Origin: Leuconostoc gelidum subsp. gelidum KCTC 3527
GTDB lineage: Bacteria > Bacillota > Bacilli > Lactobacillales > Lactobacillaceae
Assembly: GCF_000166715.1 (NCBI RefSeq)
Contig: NZ_AEMI01000039.1
Coordinates: 1-51,554, forward strand
Length of the DNA stretch: 51,554 nt
Direction of reading: 5' to 3'
Below, one piece after another: positions 39,525 through 46,706 of the stretch; within the stretch, counting starts at the first letter, position 1, and every line of letters starts with the position of its first letter. The translations under genes and the position numbers were made by a program. The notes under the pieces were generated by a model. That model was not told where the DNA came from. It did not search any database and saw only the letters and a program-made list of their open reading frames with translations.

Positions 39525-40886
39525 TCATAATTGTTTTTGAGAATGGCTATGAAGCCTAGTGGCTAATAACAAGCCAATAATTGGCACAATGATAAACCAA
39601 CCGCTTGTTTTTACTAATGATTGACCAATTGAAACGTGTTCATTGAAAAAAGTCATTAAAATAGTCGCTACGACAACACTACTAGCACCAATAACTTGTC
39701 GCATGGTTGTAATGAGTGCTGTGCCATGACTGACTAAATTTTTTGGTAAAGCATTGTTAGCGGCCGTGACAGATGGCATCATAACAAACGCGTTACCGCC
39801 TTCTAACAACATAGCAGCGACTAGCCCATAAAACCAAGAAATCGTTCCGGCAAGGGCCAGTAAGGCGTAACCGATGATCATCATCGACATACCAATATAA
39901 ACTAACTTCTTCAAACCAATTTGATTTAACAAACGGCCTGCACGCGGATTGAGTTGACTGAGAAAAATTGCCGCTGGCACCATTAATAACCCTGACCACA
40001 GTGGGGATAAATAAAAAACACGTTGATAAAAAAGTGGCATCAATACGGTTGCAATGATTAAACCGGAGTAAGATATGCCGGTTAGGATTAAACCAGGTAA
40101 AAAGCCTTGATATTTAAATACGGTTAAATTTAAAAATGGTTGAGATTGTTTTTGTTGACGTACAACAAAAACAAACAGTAGGAGAATACTCATTATAAAA
40201 ATAAGCCATGATGTTAAATTAAATCCGGTGCTAGGTAGGCTAGCAATAGTGTATAAAATACCACCAAAACCAATGAGTGTTGTGGCAGATAACCAGTCAA
40301 AGTTTGATTGGTTAAGGGAATGTGTGTTTTTTATTAAGTGTTGGAAAGCAATAATTAAAATTAACAAGGTAAAGAAAAACAAAGCAAATAATGCGCGCCA
40401 AGACACCCATTGTAAAATAACACCAGAAATAATAGGACCCACAGCTAGCGCTGATCCCATCACGAGTCCAACAACGCCCATTGTGAGACCGCGTTGTTCT
40501 TTGGTTGTATTTTCCATGATGACGCTTTGAAATGTTGGAAATAAAGCACCTACAGCCATACCTTCAAGTAATCGGCCAATAATAATGCCTAAAAAATTTG
40601 TTGACAACATAGCTATAGCAGTACCAATTAAAAAGATGGTGACAATACTATTTAATAGAGGCTTCAAATGTACATTGTCTAGTAGCCAAGGACTTAGTGG
40701 CATAACCAGTGTCATTGCCACCATAAAACCTGTTGTGAGCCATTGTACTGTTGTTGCGCTCACGTTAAAATTTCTCATTAAAATTGGGTAGGCTGTGGTC
40801 ATTGTGGACTGACTAATTGACATAATAAATGAAATTGATAGCAGCATCAGGGAAAATGGGGTTAATTGGCGTATATTTTTAAACAT
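39525..40886 (-). CDS. MFS transporter, DHA2-type drug efflux family
   Basis: A 453-residue membrane protein with about 13-14 hydrophobic segments. The start (SISFIMSISQSTMTTAYPIL, then VQWLTTGFMVAMTLVMPLSP) and the RLLEGMAVGALFPTFQSVIM block match the DHA2 (EmrB-like) H+ antiporters. The substrate is unknown. AAGGAAGCCATT precedes the ATG. It stands alone on the minus strand; the fragment of a MarR-like gene downstream may be its lost regulator. Confidence 0.85.
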   Translation of the reverse strand: MFKNIRQLTPFSLMLLSISFIMSISQSTMTTAYPILMRNFNVSATTVQWLTTGFMVAMTLVMPLSPWLLDNVHLKPLLNSIVTIFLIGTAIAMLSTNFLGIIIGRLLEGMAVGALFPTFQSVIMENTTKEQRGLTMGVVGLVMGSALAVGPIISGVILQWVSWRALFALFFFTLLILIIAFQHLIKNTHSLNQSNFDWLSATTLIGFGGILYTIASLPSTGFNLTSWLIFIMSILLLFVFVVRQQKQSQPFLNLTVFKYQGFLPGLILTGISYSGLIIATVLMPLFYQRVFYLSPLWSGLLMVPAAIFLSQLNPRAGRLLNQIGLKKLVYIGMSMMIIGYALLALAGTISWFYGLVAAMLLEGGNAFVMMPSVTAANNALPKNLVSHGTALITTMRQVIGASSVVVATILMTFFNEHVSIGQSLVKTSGWFIIVPIIGLLLATRLHSHSQKQL

Positions 40887-41010
40887 AATGGCTTCCTTTT
40901 TGGTATTGTTTATAATAATTCTAAACTAGTTCATTAGATATTTCAACCTGATAGAGATTTGATAAAACAAAGCAAATAAAAATGATAGTAGCTTTAATTT
41001 AGAACCATTC

Positions 41011-41039
41011 TTGATAAAAAATAAAATGTGATGTACTAT
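41011..41039 (+). promoter_or_regulatory. Promoter of the DyP peroxidase gene
   Basis: TTGATA at 41011-41016 and TACTAT at 41034-41039 are separated by 17 bases, about 33 bases before the start codon. Confidence 0.65.
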
Positions 41040-41071
41040 AGAGTAAGAATAAGTATTCGGAGGAATTAAAA

Positions 41072-42028
41072 ATGGTAATCGAACCATCAAAAGCACAAGA
41101 TGTATGGAAAGATATTGGTGAGCATGTTCAATTCACTGTTTTAAAATTAAAACGAACAAATCAAGTTGCAGTACAAGAAGCAATTCAGGAATTTGCTGAT
41201 CGTTCTCAAGCTATTATTCGATCTTTGAGGATTCGTGATTCAAAAGTAGCTGAATCAGAATTAAAGGTATCTTTTGGATTCAGCAGCTCTGCTTGGGATT
41301 ATTTATTTCCTAATCAACCAAAACCGGCTGAATTAGAAACTTATGAATCATTATCAGGACCACAATACAGTATGCCAGCGACTGGGGGGGATATCTTTTT
41401 TCATATTCGTGCCAGTAATGAAGCTGTTGTGTATGAGGCACAGACACAATTTATGCGCTTTTTAAGAGAAGTGACTACAGTTGTCGATGAGACAAAAGGT
41501 TTCCGTTATTTTGAAGGACGCGCAATTATTGGATTTATAGATGGGACAGAAGCACCAGCTGTTGAAGATGCAGCGCCATATGCGCTGGTTGGTGAAGAAG
41601 ATAAAGAATTTATTAATGGATCATATGCTTTCGCACAAAAATGGCTTCATAATATGGACATCTGGCAACATCTTAAGACTGAAGAGCAAGAAAAGGCTGT
41701 TGGTCGTGAAAAATTTACTGACATTGAGTTGAAAGATGAAGATAAGCTTCAAAATGCCCATAATGTTGCCTCTAAATTAGAACAGGATGGTGAAGAACAA
41801 AAAATTATTCGAATGAACGTACCATTTTCAGAACCAGCATCTGGTAAAACTGGCACTTACTTCATGGGTTATTCACGTCATTGGTCAATTACAAAAGGCA
41901 TGTTGGAAAATATGCTTGAAAAATCTGATTTTCTGTTAAGCTTTTCCGATATTTTATCTGGTCAACTTTTTTTTATTCCTTCTCGTGATACTTTAGCTGA
42001 AATTGCTGATGGCCATTTTAATGATTAA
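41072..42028 (+). CDS. DyP-type heme peroxidase
   Basis: A dye-decolourising-type peroxidase that uses heme and hydrogen peroxide. The GxxDG motif reads GFIDG (residues 154-158, catalytic D157); H230 in QNAHNVAS is the likely heme ligand and R247 in IIRMNVPFSEP the distal arginine. The 318 residues are normal and no Tat or other signal is seen, so it should be cytoplasmic. CGGAGGAATTAAAA precedes the ATG. No encapsulin gene is nearby. Leuconostocs generally take heme from outside, so activity may depend on external heme. The stop codon sits in a perfect palindrome. Confidence 0.92.
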   Translation: MVIEPSKAQDVWKDIGEHVQFTVLKLKRTNQVAVQEAIQEFADRSQAIIRSLRIRDSKVAESELKVSFGFSSSAWDYLFPNQPKPAELETYESLSGPQYSMPATGGDIFFHIRASNEAVVYEAQTQFMRFLREVTTVVDETKGFRYFEGRAIIGFIDGTEAPAVEDAAPYALVGEEDKEFINGSYAFAQKWLHNMDIWQHLKTEEQEKAVGREKFTDIELKDEDKLQNAHNVASKLEQDGEEQKIIRMNVPFSEPASGKTGTYFMGYSRHWSITKGMLENMLEKSDFLLSFSDILSGQLFFIPSRDTLAEIADGHFND

Positions 42029-42040
42029 TCATTAAAATGG
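42013..42040. repeat. Perfect 28-base palindrome over the peroxidase stop codon
   Basis: CCATTTTAATGATT is followed immediately by its exact reverse complement (14 bp arms, no spacer), with TAA of the peroxidase at its centre. It is AT-rich and separate from the terminator 38 bases later. Confidence 0.7.
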
Positions 42041-42077
42041 GGAATTTTATGTTTCAGTGACATAATATTGACAAATT

Positions 42078-42119
42078 AAAAAAACGAAGCGTTGACATCA
42101 AATCAGCGCTTCGTTTTTT
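42078..42119. terminator. Bidirectional terminator between the peroxidase gene and hflX
   Basis: AAAAAAACGAAGCG pairs with CGCTTCGTTTTTT; the stem extends inward by several pairs. Both genes end here in converging directions. Confidence 0.88.
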
Positions 42120-42132
42120 AAAAATAAACTCA

Positions 42133-43431
42133 TTAAATAATATATGTTACAAATAATTCACGTTCTAATTTTGAAAGTTCGACAGTTAGGAGTGAACCTG
42201 TTTCGTCGTATGATTCGGATAAGAAGGTATGATTGGCTGCTAATTTGGCCTGTACAGCACCTTGATCAAAGGGAATGTGTAAGGTAACTATTTCAACATC
42301 GTTAAAGATGTGTTTTTTAATTAAATCAATTAACGCTGTTTGGGAATCTGAATCCAGCGCTGAAATTGTAATAGCATTTTCCCCTGATAGTTCAGGATAG
42401 GTTAGTTCGGTACGATCAGCTTTATTGTAAATTGTAATCATAGGTATATCAGTGATACCGACTTCAGATAGTGTTTTTTCGGTGGTCGCCATCATGTCTT
42501 TGTGATGTTCATCGGACACATCAACAACATGTAACAAGAGATCGGCATTTGCAGCTTCTTGCAAAGTTGACTGAAAGGCTGCGACCAAGTTGTGAGGTAA
42601 TTTTGAAACAAATCCAACGGTATCACTCAATAAAAATTGTTTTTTATCTGGCAAAGTCAATTGTCGGACTGTTGTATTGAGAGTTGCAAATAACATATCC
42701 TTTTCGAAAACTTGTTTAGAATCTGCTGTGTCGGATCCGACACCAAATCTTTCAAGTAGACGATTCATTAAAGTGGATTTGCCCGCGTTGGTATAACCGA
42801 CCAAGGCAACATTTGGTAAGTCATTTTCTTGTCGACGCGCAGACCTAGTGGTATCACCTTTTTTTAAGTCAGATAAGTCCTGACGAATATGAACCATTTG
42901 GGCAGTAATACGACGACGAGATTCTTCTAACTTAGTCTCACCGGATCCACGAGAGGTGAAACCACTACCACCGGAACCGGTTTGTTGGTCTAAGCTGACA
43001 GACATACTGGTACGTAAGCGCGGCAGTTGATATTGTAGTCGTGCTAACTGAACTTGTAGTTTGGCTTCTTTTGTTTGCGCTCGTTGTGCGAAAATATCTA
43101 AAATTAGGCCGGTTCTATCAAGGACAGTTGCGTTTGTTGCTTTTTCTAAGTTGCGAATCTGTGAAGGGGATAACTCATCATTTGCAACAATCATATCAAC
43201 ATCATAAGTTTTAACAGCTTCAGCTAGTTCTTCTACCTTTCCTTTACCAAAATATGTGGCAGGATTAGGTCTTTCAAGCTTTTGTGTAAATGTTTCAACT
43301 GGCTCTAAGTTATTGGCTGTTGTCAGGTTTGCCAGTTCTTCTAATTCATAAGTTAAGTTAGTATTGCTTGCGGTTAATCCGACTAGAAAAACCTGGCGGG
43401 GTGTGTCAATATTTGAGTGTTGCTGTGCCAT
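42133..43431 (-). CDS. hflX: Ribosome-associated GTPase HflX
   Basis: HflX is a GTPase that rescues stalled or stress-damaged ribosomes. The N-terminal domain has ERPNPATYFGKGKVEELAEA and the family pattern around QLARLQYQLPRL, followed by a glycine-rich segment (QQTGSGGSGFTSRG). The G domain carries GYTNAGKSTLMN and DTVGFVSKLPH. I chose ATG at 43431 (MAQQHSNIDTPRQ, 432 residues) because GGAGG sits eight bases upstream; the longer frame would run through the leader hairpin. In the leader a terminator-like hairpin overlaps this ribosome binding site. Confidence 0.93.
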   Translation of the reverse strand: MAQQHSNIDTPRQVFLVGLTASNTNLTYELEELANLTTANNLEPVETFTQKLERPNPATYFGKGKVEELAEAVKTYDVDMIVANDELSPSQIRNLEKATNATVLDRTGLILDIFAQRAQTKEAKLQVQLARLQYQLPRLRTSMSVSLDQQTGSGGSGFTSRGSGETKLEESRRRITAQMVHIRQDLSDLKKGDTTRSARRQENDLPNVALVGYTNAGKSTLMNRLLERFGVGSDTADSKQVFEKDMLFATLNTTVRQLTLPDKKQFLLSDTVGFVSKLPHNLVAAFQSTLQEAANADLLLHVVDVSDEHHKDMMATTEKTLSEVGITDIPMITIYNKADRTELTYPELSGENAITISALDSDSQTALIDLIKKHIFNDVEIVTLHIPFDQGAVQAKLAANHTFLSESYDETGSLLTVELSKLERELFVTYII

Positions 43432-43492
43432 AAAAAAAACCTCCAGTGTATATGAGACTGGGGGCATTTTGACATGTTGAAGGCAAAATTGC
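43432..43492 (-). promoter_or_regulatory. Terminator-like hairpins in the hflX leader
   Basis: On the minus strand a first stem joins GCAATTTTG and CAAAATGC (43492-43464). A second joins CCCCCAGT and ACTGGAGG (43464-43440, one mismatch) and is followed by eight T, then directly the ATG. GGAGG of the ribosome binding site is the 3' arm of the second stem, so folding could both stop transcription and hide the start. Confidence 0.55.
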
Positions 43493-43628
43493 AAACCAAT
43501 CTCAAGATGTACATACAAAAATAGTCAAGTTACCTTCGTATGCGGAATCTTAAAATTTAATCAACAATGCATTGCACTTCCTTTATTTAAGTTAATATTA
43601 GTCTAACAGTTTTTGAGGATATTGTCCA

Positions 43629-44294
43629 TTAAAAAACTGTTGTATCATCATTAAAACGAGAGATATTTGCTGAATTTGGTAGTAATTCAATTTGCATGAG
43701 GGCACCATTTTTAACAGCATCACCTGCAAGATCGTGCCGATTTAATTTGTCTGCAATGCCTCGAATTGTTGTGCCGTGTGATACGATTAAAATATTGTCG
43801 CCATCCTGATGGCGATCACGAATATCATCAAATCCATGAGATACGCGTGTCCACCATTGTTCATCATTTTCTGCAAAATTGAACGGGTCTGCTAATCTAA
43901 TTGTGTTCATCGTTTCAGCCATGCCATACTCAGTTATAAGGTCTGAGTAGGTGGTAAAAGTTTTGGTTGTATACGCACTAAGCGTCATTGCAACAATCTC
44001 ACTGTCGATACCTTCAAACGAACCGAAAAATTGCTCTCGAAAATCAGGCAGTTCATGTGGTTCAACAGGAGAGTGGGATGCATTATTTTTTAAAATGTAA
44101 CGTGCAGTGTGGATAGCACGTGTTAAATCAGAAGAGTAGACACCATCAAAATGGATATTAGCTAATCTTGAGCCTGCATCTAGCCCATGTTGAATACCTT
44201 TTGATGTTAATGGGGCATCTGACCAACCTTGAAAACGATGTAAAAAATTAAAGTAAGTTTCGCCATGTCGAACAATATAAAGATTAATAGCCAT
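43629..44294 (-). CDS. Histidine phosphatase (phosphoglycerate mutase-like)
   Basis: A 221-residue member of the histidine phosphatase superfamily. The catalytic motif YIVRHGET (R9 H10 G11) opens the protein and the second conserved histidine lies in ILIVSHGTTIRGIAD. The short form and SRLANIHFDGVYSSDLTRA fit broad-specificity phosphatases rather than a glycolytic mutase; the substrate is unknown. Three in-frame starts (GTG 44315, ATG 44312, ATG 44294) all lack a ribosome binding site; I chose the one that gives the usual distance to RHG. Confidence 0.85.
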   Translation of the reverse strand: MAINLYIVRHGETYFNFLHRFQGWSDAPLTSKGIQHGLDAGSRLANIHFDGVYSSDLTRAIHTARYILKNNASHSPVEPHELPDFREQFFGSFEGIDSEIVAMTLSAYTTKTFTTYSDLITEYGMAETMNTIRLADPFNFAENDEQWWTRVSHGFDDIRDRHQDGDNILIVSHGTTIRGIADKLNRHDLAGDAVKNGALMQIELLPNSANISRFNDDTTVF

Positions 44295-44458
44295 AATTGT
44301 GGGTATGTACATCACATGTGTAAAATATATGATAGATTGGAGCAGTTGTTATTGCTCCAATATGTGTTCGTGTGAATATATTATTAACACTAGTTAGTAC
44401 ATTATTCTCCTAAAGTTTATTATTTCTATTTTAACATTTAATTGATATAAATTCTTGA

Positions 44459-44488
44459 ACAAAAAAACCGCCTAAGCGGTTTCGGGAT
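44459..44488 (-). terminator. Short terminator after the CNNM/CBS gene
   Basis: On the minus strand CCGAAACCGC pairs in part with GCGG (AACCGCTTAGGCGGTT) and is followed by a T-run. It ends the CNNM/CBS gene. Confidence 0.65.
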
Positions 44489-45891
44489 TAATTAAGTTGA
44501 TTTGTGATTTCTGAAGATTCTTCATTTTGTTTATTCTCATCTTCATCAAAAATACCATTGTTATTTCGATCTTGTCTAGGAGTTGGTAGTACTTTCACGG
44601 TGAACTGAGAGATGTAAGCATTATCATAATCTAACGCAGTTAATCGGAAATTAGCAACCTTCATGGTGTCACCAGCTCGAAATTCGGGATCTTCATTCAA
44701 TACATAGCCGGTCAAAGTGACAGCATCGTTATCTTCTAATTCTTTAACGTTCTGGTTGAAATATCTTTCAAAGTCATAAAGTGTCATTTTACCAGAAACT
44801 TTATAATGATGGTCTCCAAGTTTTTCGATATAGTCATCTGATACATCGTCGATTTCATCTCGAACTGTACCAAAAAGTTCTTCATAAATATCTTTATCGG
44901 TAATTAAACCACTTGTGCCACCGTATTCATCCACAACAATGGCAATTGGTGAGCGTTTGATGATCATTTCATCCATAACGTCATGTAAATCCATATTCTC
45001 AGGAACGGCTGGAATGTCACGCATAATTTTAGAGACTGGATCAGTATCTTTAATTCGTGCTTGTCTGACTAAATCATAGTTGAAGACATAACCTAAAACC
45101 TTGTCCTTATCGTTATCTGCAATGACAGGGAAACGGGAATAACGTTCTTGCAAATACAAATTAAGTGCATCAGCAATGGGTGTTTTGACGTCAATTGCAG
45201 TCATAGATGTGCGATCAATCATAATATCAACAGCAACTTTATCATTCATTTCAAAAGCACGTTTCATAAATGTTAAGTCTTCTGCGTCTAACTCTCCTGC
45301 AGCAGCAGCATTCTTAGATAAAGATAGAATTTCAGTTTGCGAATAAATGTCTTCTTCACCATCAGTACGAAATCCCAACAAATGTGTAATAACGTTTGAT
45401 AAATGATCTAATGCCCAAATCATTGGGAAAAGTGTAATGTGAAAAAAGCGAACAGGGCGGACAATAAAGAGTAAGACTTTAACGGGGGACTCAATAGCGA
45501 TATTTTTGGGAACCAAGTCAGTAAATACAGCATGAACTATTGTAAAAATAATCATGGCAGAAACTGAGGCAACCGCGCGCGCATATTCAGGTGGTAAGGC
45601 ACCCGAGTTTAGAATAATATTAGCGACGGTTTCTTCACCGACCCAACCTAATATTAAACTTGTTAATGTAATACCGACTTGTGCAGTCGATAAATATTCA
45701 GTTAGATGGGTCACCATGTGAATGGCATTGGCGATGTTTCGTGAAGGTTTTTCACGCTTTTCCTGCAAATCCCGTAAAGCACTGAGACGGACTTTCACCA
45801 AAGAATATTCTGTTAATGTAAACAAAATAGCGAGTAGTAGCACCACAACAATAATGACAAAGTTGAGGAGCATAGACGGACCAGAATCCAA
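44488..45891 (-). CDS. CNNM/CorC-type membrane protein with CBS domains (HlyC/CorC family)
   Basis: An N-terminal DUF21/CNNM membrane domain (about four hydrophobic segments, residues ~10-180), a pair of CBS domains (MIDRTSMTAIDVKTPI and AIVVDEYGGTSGLIT) and a C-terminal CorC_HlyC domain (YKVSGKMTLYDFERYF). Such proteins are linked to magnesium or cobalt handling, but the exact role here is unknown. I chose TTG 45891: AAAAGAGG is nine bases upstream, and a promoter with TATAAT at 45934-45929 lies inside any longer reading. The reading gives 467 residues, with a charged C-terminal tail (NGIFDEDENKQNEE). Confidence 0.85.
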   Translation of the reverse strand: MDSGPSMLLNFVIIVVVLLLAILFTLTEYSLVKVRLSALRDLQEKREKPSRNIANAIHMVTHLTEYLSTAQVGITLTSLILGWVGEETVANIILNSGALPPEYARAVASVSAMIIFTIVHAVFTDLVPKNIAIESPVKVLLFIVRPVRFFHITLFPMIWALDHLSNVITHLLGFRTDGEEDIYSQTEILSLSKNAAAAGELDAEDLTFMKRAFEMNDKVAVDIMIDRTSMTAIDVKTPIADALNLYLQERYSRFPVIADNDKDKVLGYVFNYDLVRQARIKDTDPVSKIMRDIPAVPENMDLHDVMDEMIIKRSPIAIVVDEYGGTSGLITDKDIYEELFGTVRDEIDDVSDDYIEKLGDHHYKVSGKMTLYDFERYFNQNVKELEDNDAVTLTGYVLNEDPEFRAGDTMKVANFRLTALDYDNAYISQFTVKVLPTPRQDRNNNGIFDEDENKQNEESSEITNQLN

Positions 45892-45928
45892 ATTCGTAAA
45901 CCTCTTTTCTAATGTGTAACTATTCGCT

Positions 45929-45957
45929 ATTATACCAGAAAAAAATGAAAAATCTAA
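45929..45957 (-). promoter_or_regulatory. Promoter of the CNNM/CBS gene
   Basis: On the minus strand TTAGAT (45957-45952) and TATAAT (45934-45929) are 17 bases apart, with TGG just before the -10. It sits about 38 bases before TTG 45891. Confidence 0.7.
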
Positions 45958-46071
45958 GCCATTTATAAAAATTATAAGGTTTAAAAAAAGCGAACAATTT
46001 CTGATAACTGTATACGGATAAAAGATAAAGTCGAACAAAATTTCGGGTGGGTTCTTAATTAAATTAACCAC

Positions 46072-46253
46072 TGGCCTATTTAAAGTTTGATAGAACAGGT
46101 ATAGAACAACTTTTATAAATTTTTTATGTTTAATTTAATTTGTGATTACTGATGGTTTACTTTGATATGACAGCGTTTTTAACGTTCGTCTATTTAGCTT
46201 GTGAAAAAAATTGTAGTATTTCTTTTGTATATACTGAATTCAGTGCGACATAT
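46072..46253. other. AT-rich intergenic stretch before nrdH
   Basis: Between the CNNM/CBS promoter and the nrd promoter region I see no gene, tRNA or clear repeat, only AT-rich sequence. Confidence 0.5.
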
Positions 46254-46267
46254 CGAACAATTGTTTG
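46254..46267. promoter_or_regulatory. LexA/DinR-box-like palindrome upstream of nrdH
   Basis: CGAACAATTGTTTG matches the Gram-positive SOS box pattern CGAACnnnnGTTCG at nine of ten fixed positions and lies 18 bases before the nrdH -35. LexA itself is not in the window. Confidence 0.4.
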
Positions 46268-46285
46268 TGAAGACGCATGTTGTCC

Positions 46286-46313
46286 TTGTTATTTTTTTAA
46301 AAACAGGTAAACT
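46286..46313 (+). promoter_or_regulatory. Promoter of the nrd genes
   Basis: TTGTTA at 46286-46291 and TAAACT at 46308-46313 are 16 bases apart, giving a leader of about 65 bases before nrdH. Confidence 0.5.
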
Positions 46314-46383
46314 AGCTAGTAACAGATATTTGATTTTATGATGAAAAAATGAAAAATAATAAATATTATTAAAGAGGTGCCTT

Positions 46384-46614
46384 ATGGAGAAAGTAACAGT
46401 ATATACAAAGTACGATTGTGTACAATGCAAAATGACAAAAAAGTTTTTGGAAACACAGGGTATTCCGTTTAAAGAGATCAACATTGAAGAAAATACACAG
46501 TATGTTGATACACTAAAAGCGGATGGCTTTCGTCAAACACCAGTTGTGTCAATCGAAGGGATGCCAAAATTTTCTGGCTTCCGCCCAGATGTATTAAAGC
46601 AGATTTCAGCTTAA
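46384..46614 (+). CDS. nrdH: Glutaredoxin-like protein NrdH
   Basis: NrdH supplies electrons to class Ib ribonucleotide reductase. The redox pair is C12/C15 in DCVQC, followed by the FSGFRPD tail motif typical of the family. The 76 residues are normal. AAAGAGGTGCCTT precedes the ATG. A terminator-like hairpin separates it from nrdE. Confidence 0.96.
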   Translation: MEKVTVYTKYDCVQCKMTKKFLETQGIPFKEINIEENTQYVDTLKADGFRQTPVVSIEGMPKFSGFRPDVLKQISA

Positions 46615-46627
46615 ACTGAATGAAATT

Positions 46628-46661
46628 AACATCGTGAGGCAATCAACCGATGTTTTTTTAT
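46628..46661 (+). terminator. Hairpin between nrdH and nrdE
   Basis: AACATCG pairs with CGATGTT around a 13-base loop, followed by seven T. It may give more nrdH mRNA than nrdE mRNA. Confidence 0.6.
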
Positions 46662-46706
46662 TTTAGTTAGAAACATAAATTGTGAGACGTATAGAGGACA
46701 AAATTC

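Noticed and set aside
41072-42028. DyP peroxidase as encapsulin cargo
   Set aside because: No encapsulin shell gene is nearby and the C-terminus does not show a clear targeting peptide.
45892-46071. 60-residue N-terminal extension of the CNNM/CBS protein
   Set aside because: A promoter and ribosome binding site lie inside it, and the conserved membrane domain starts after TTG 45891.
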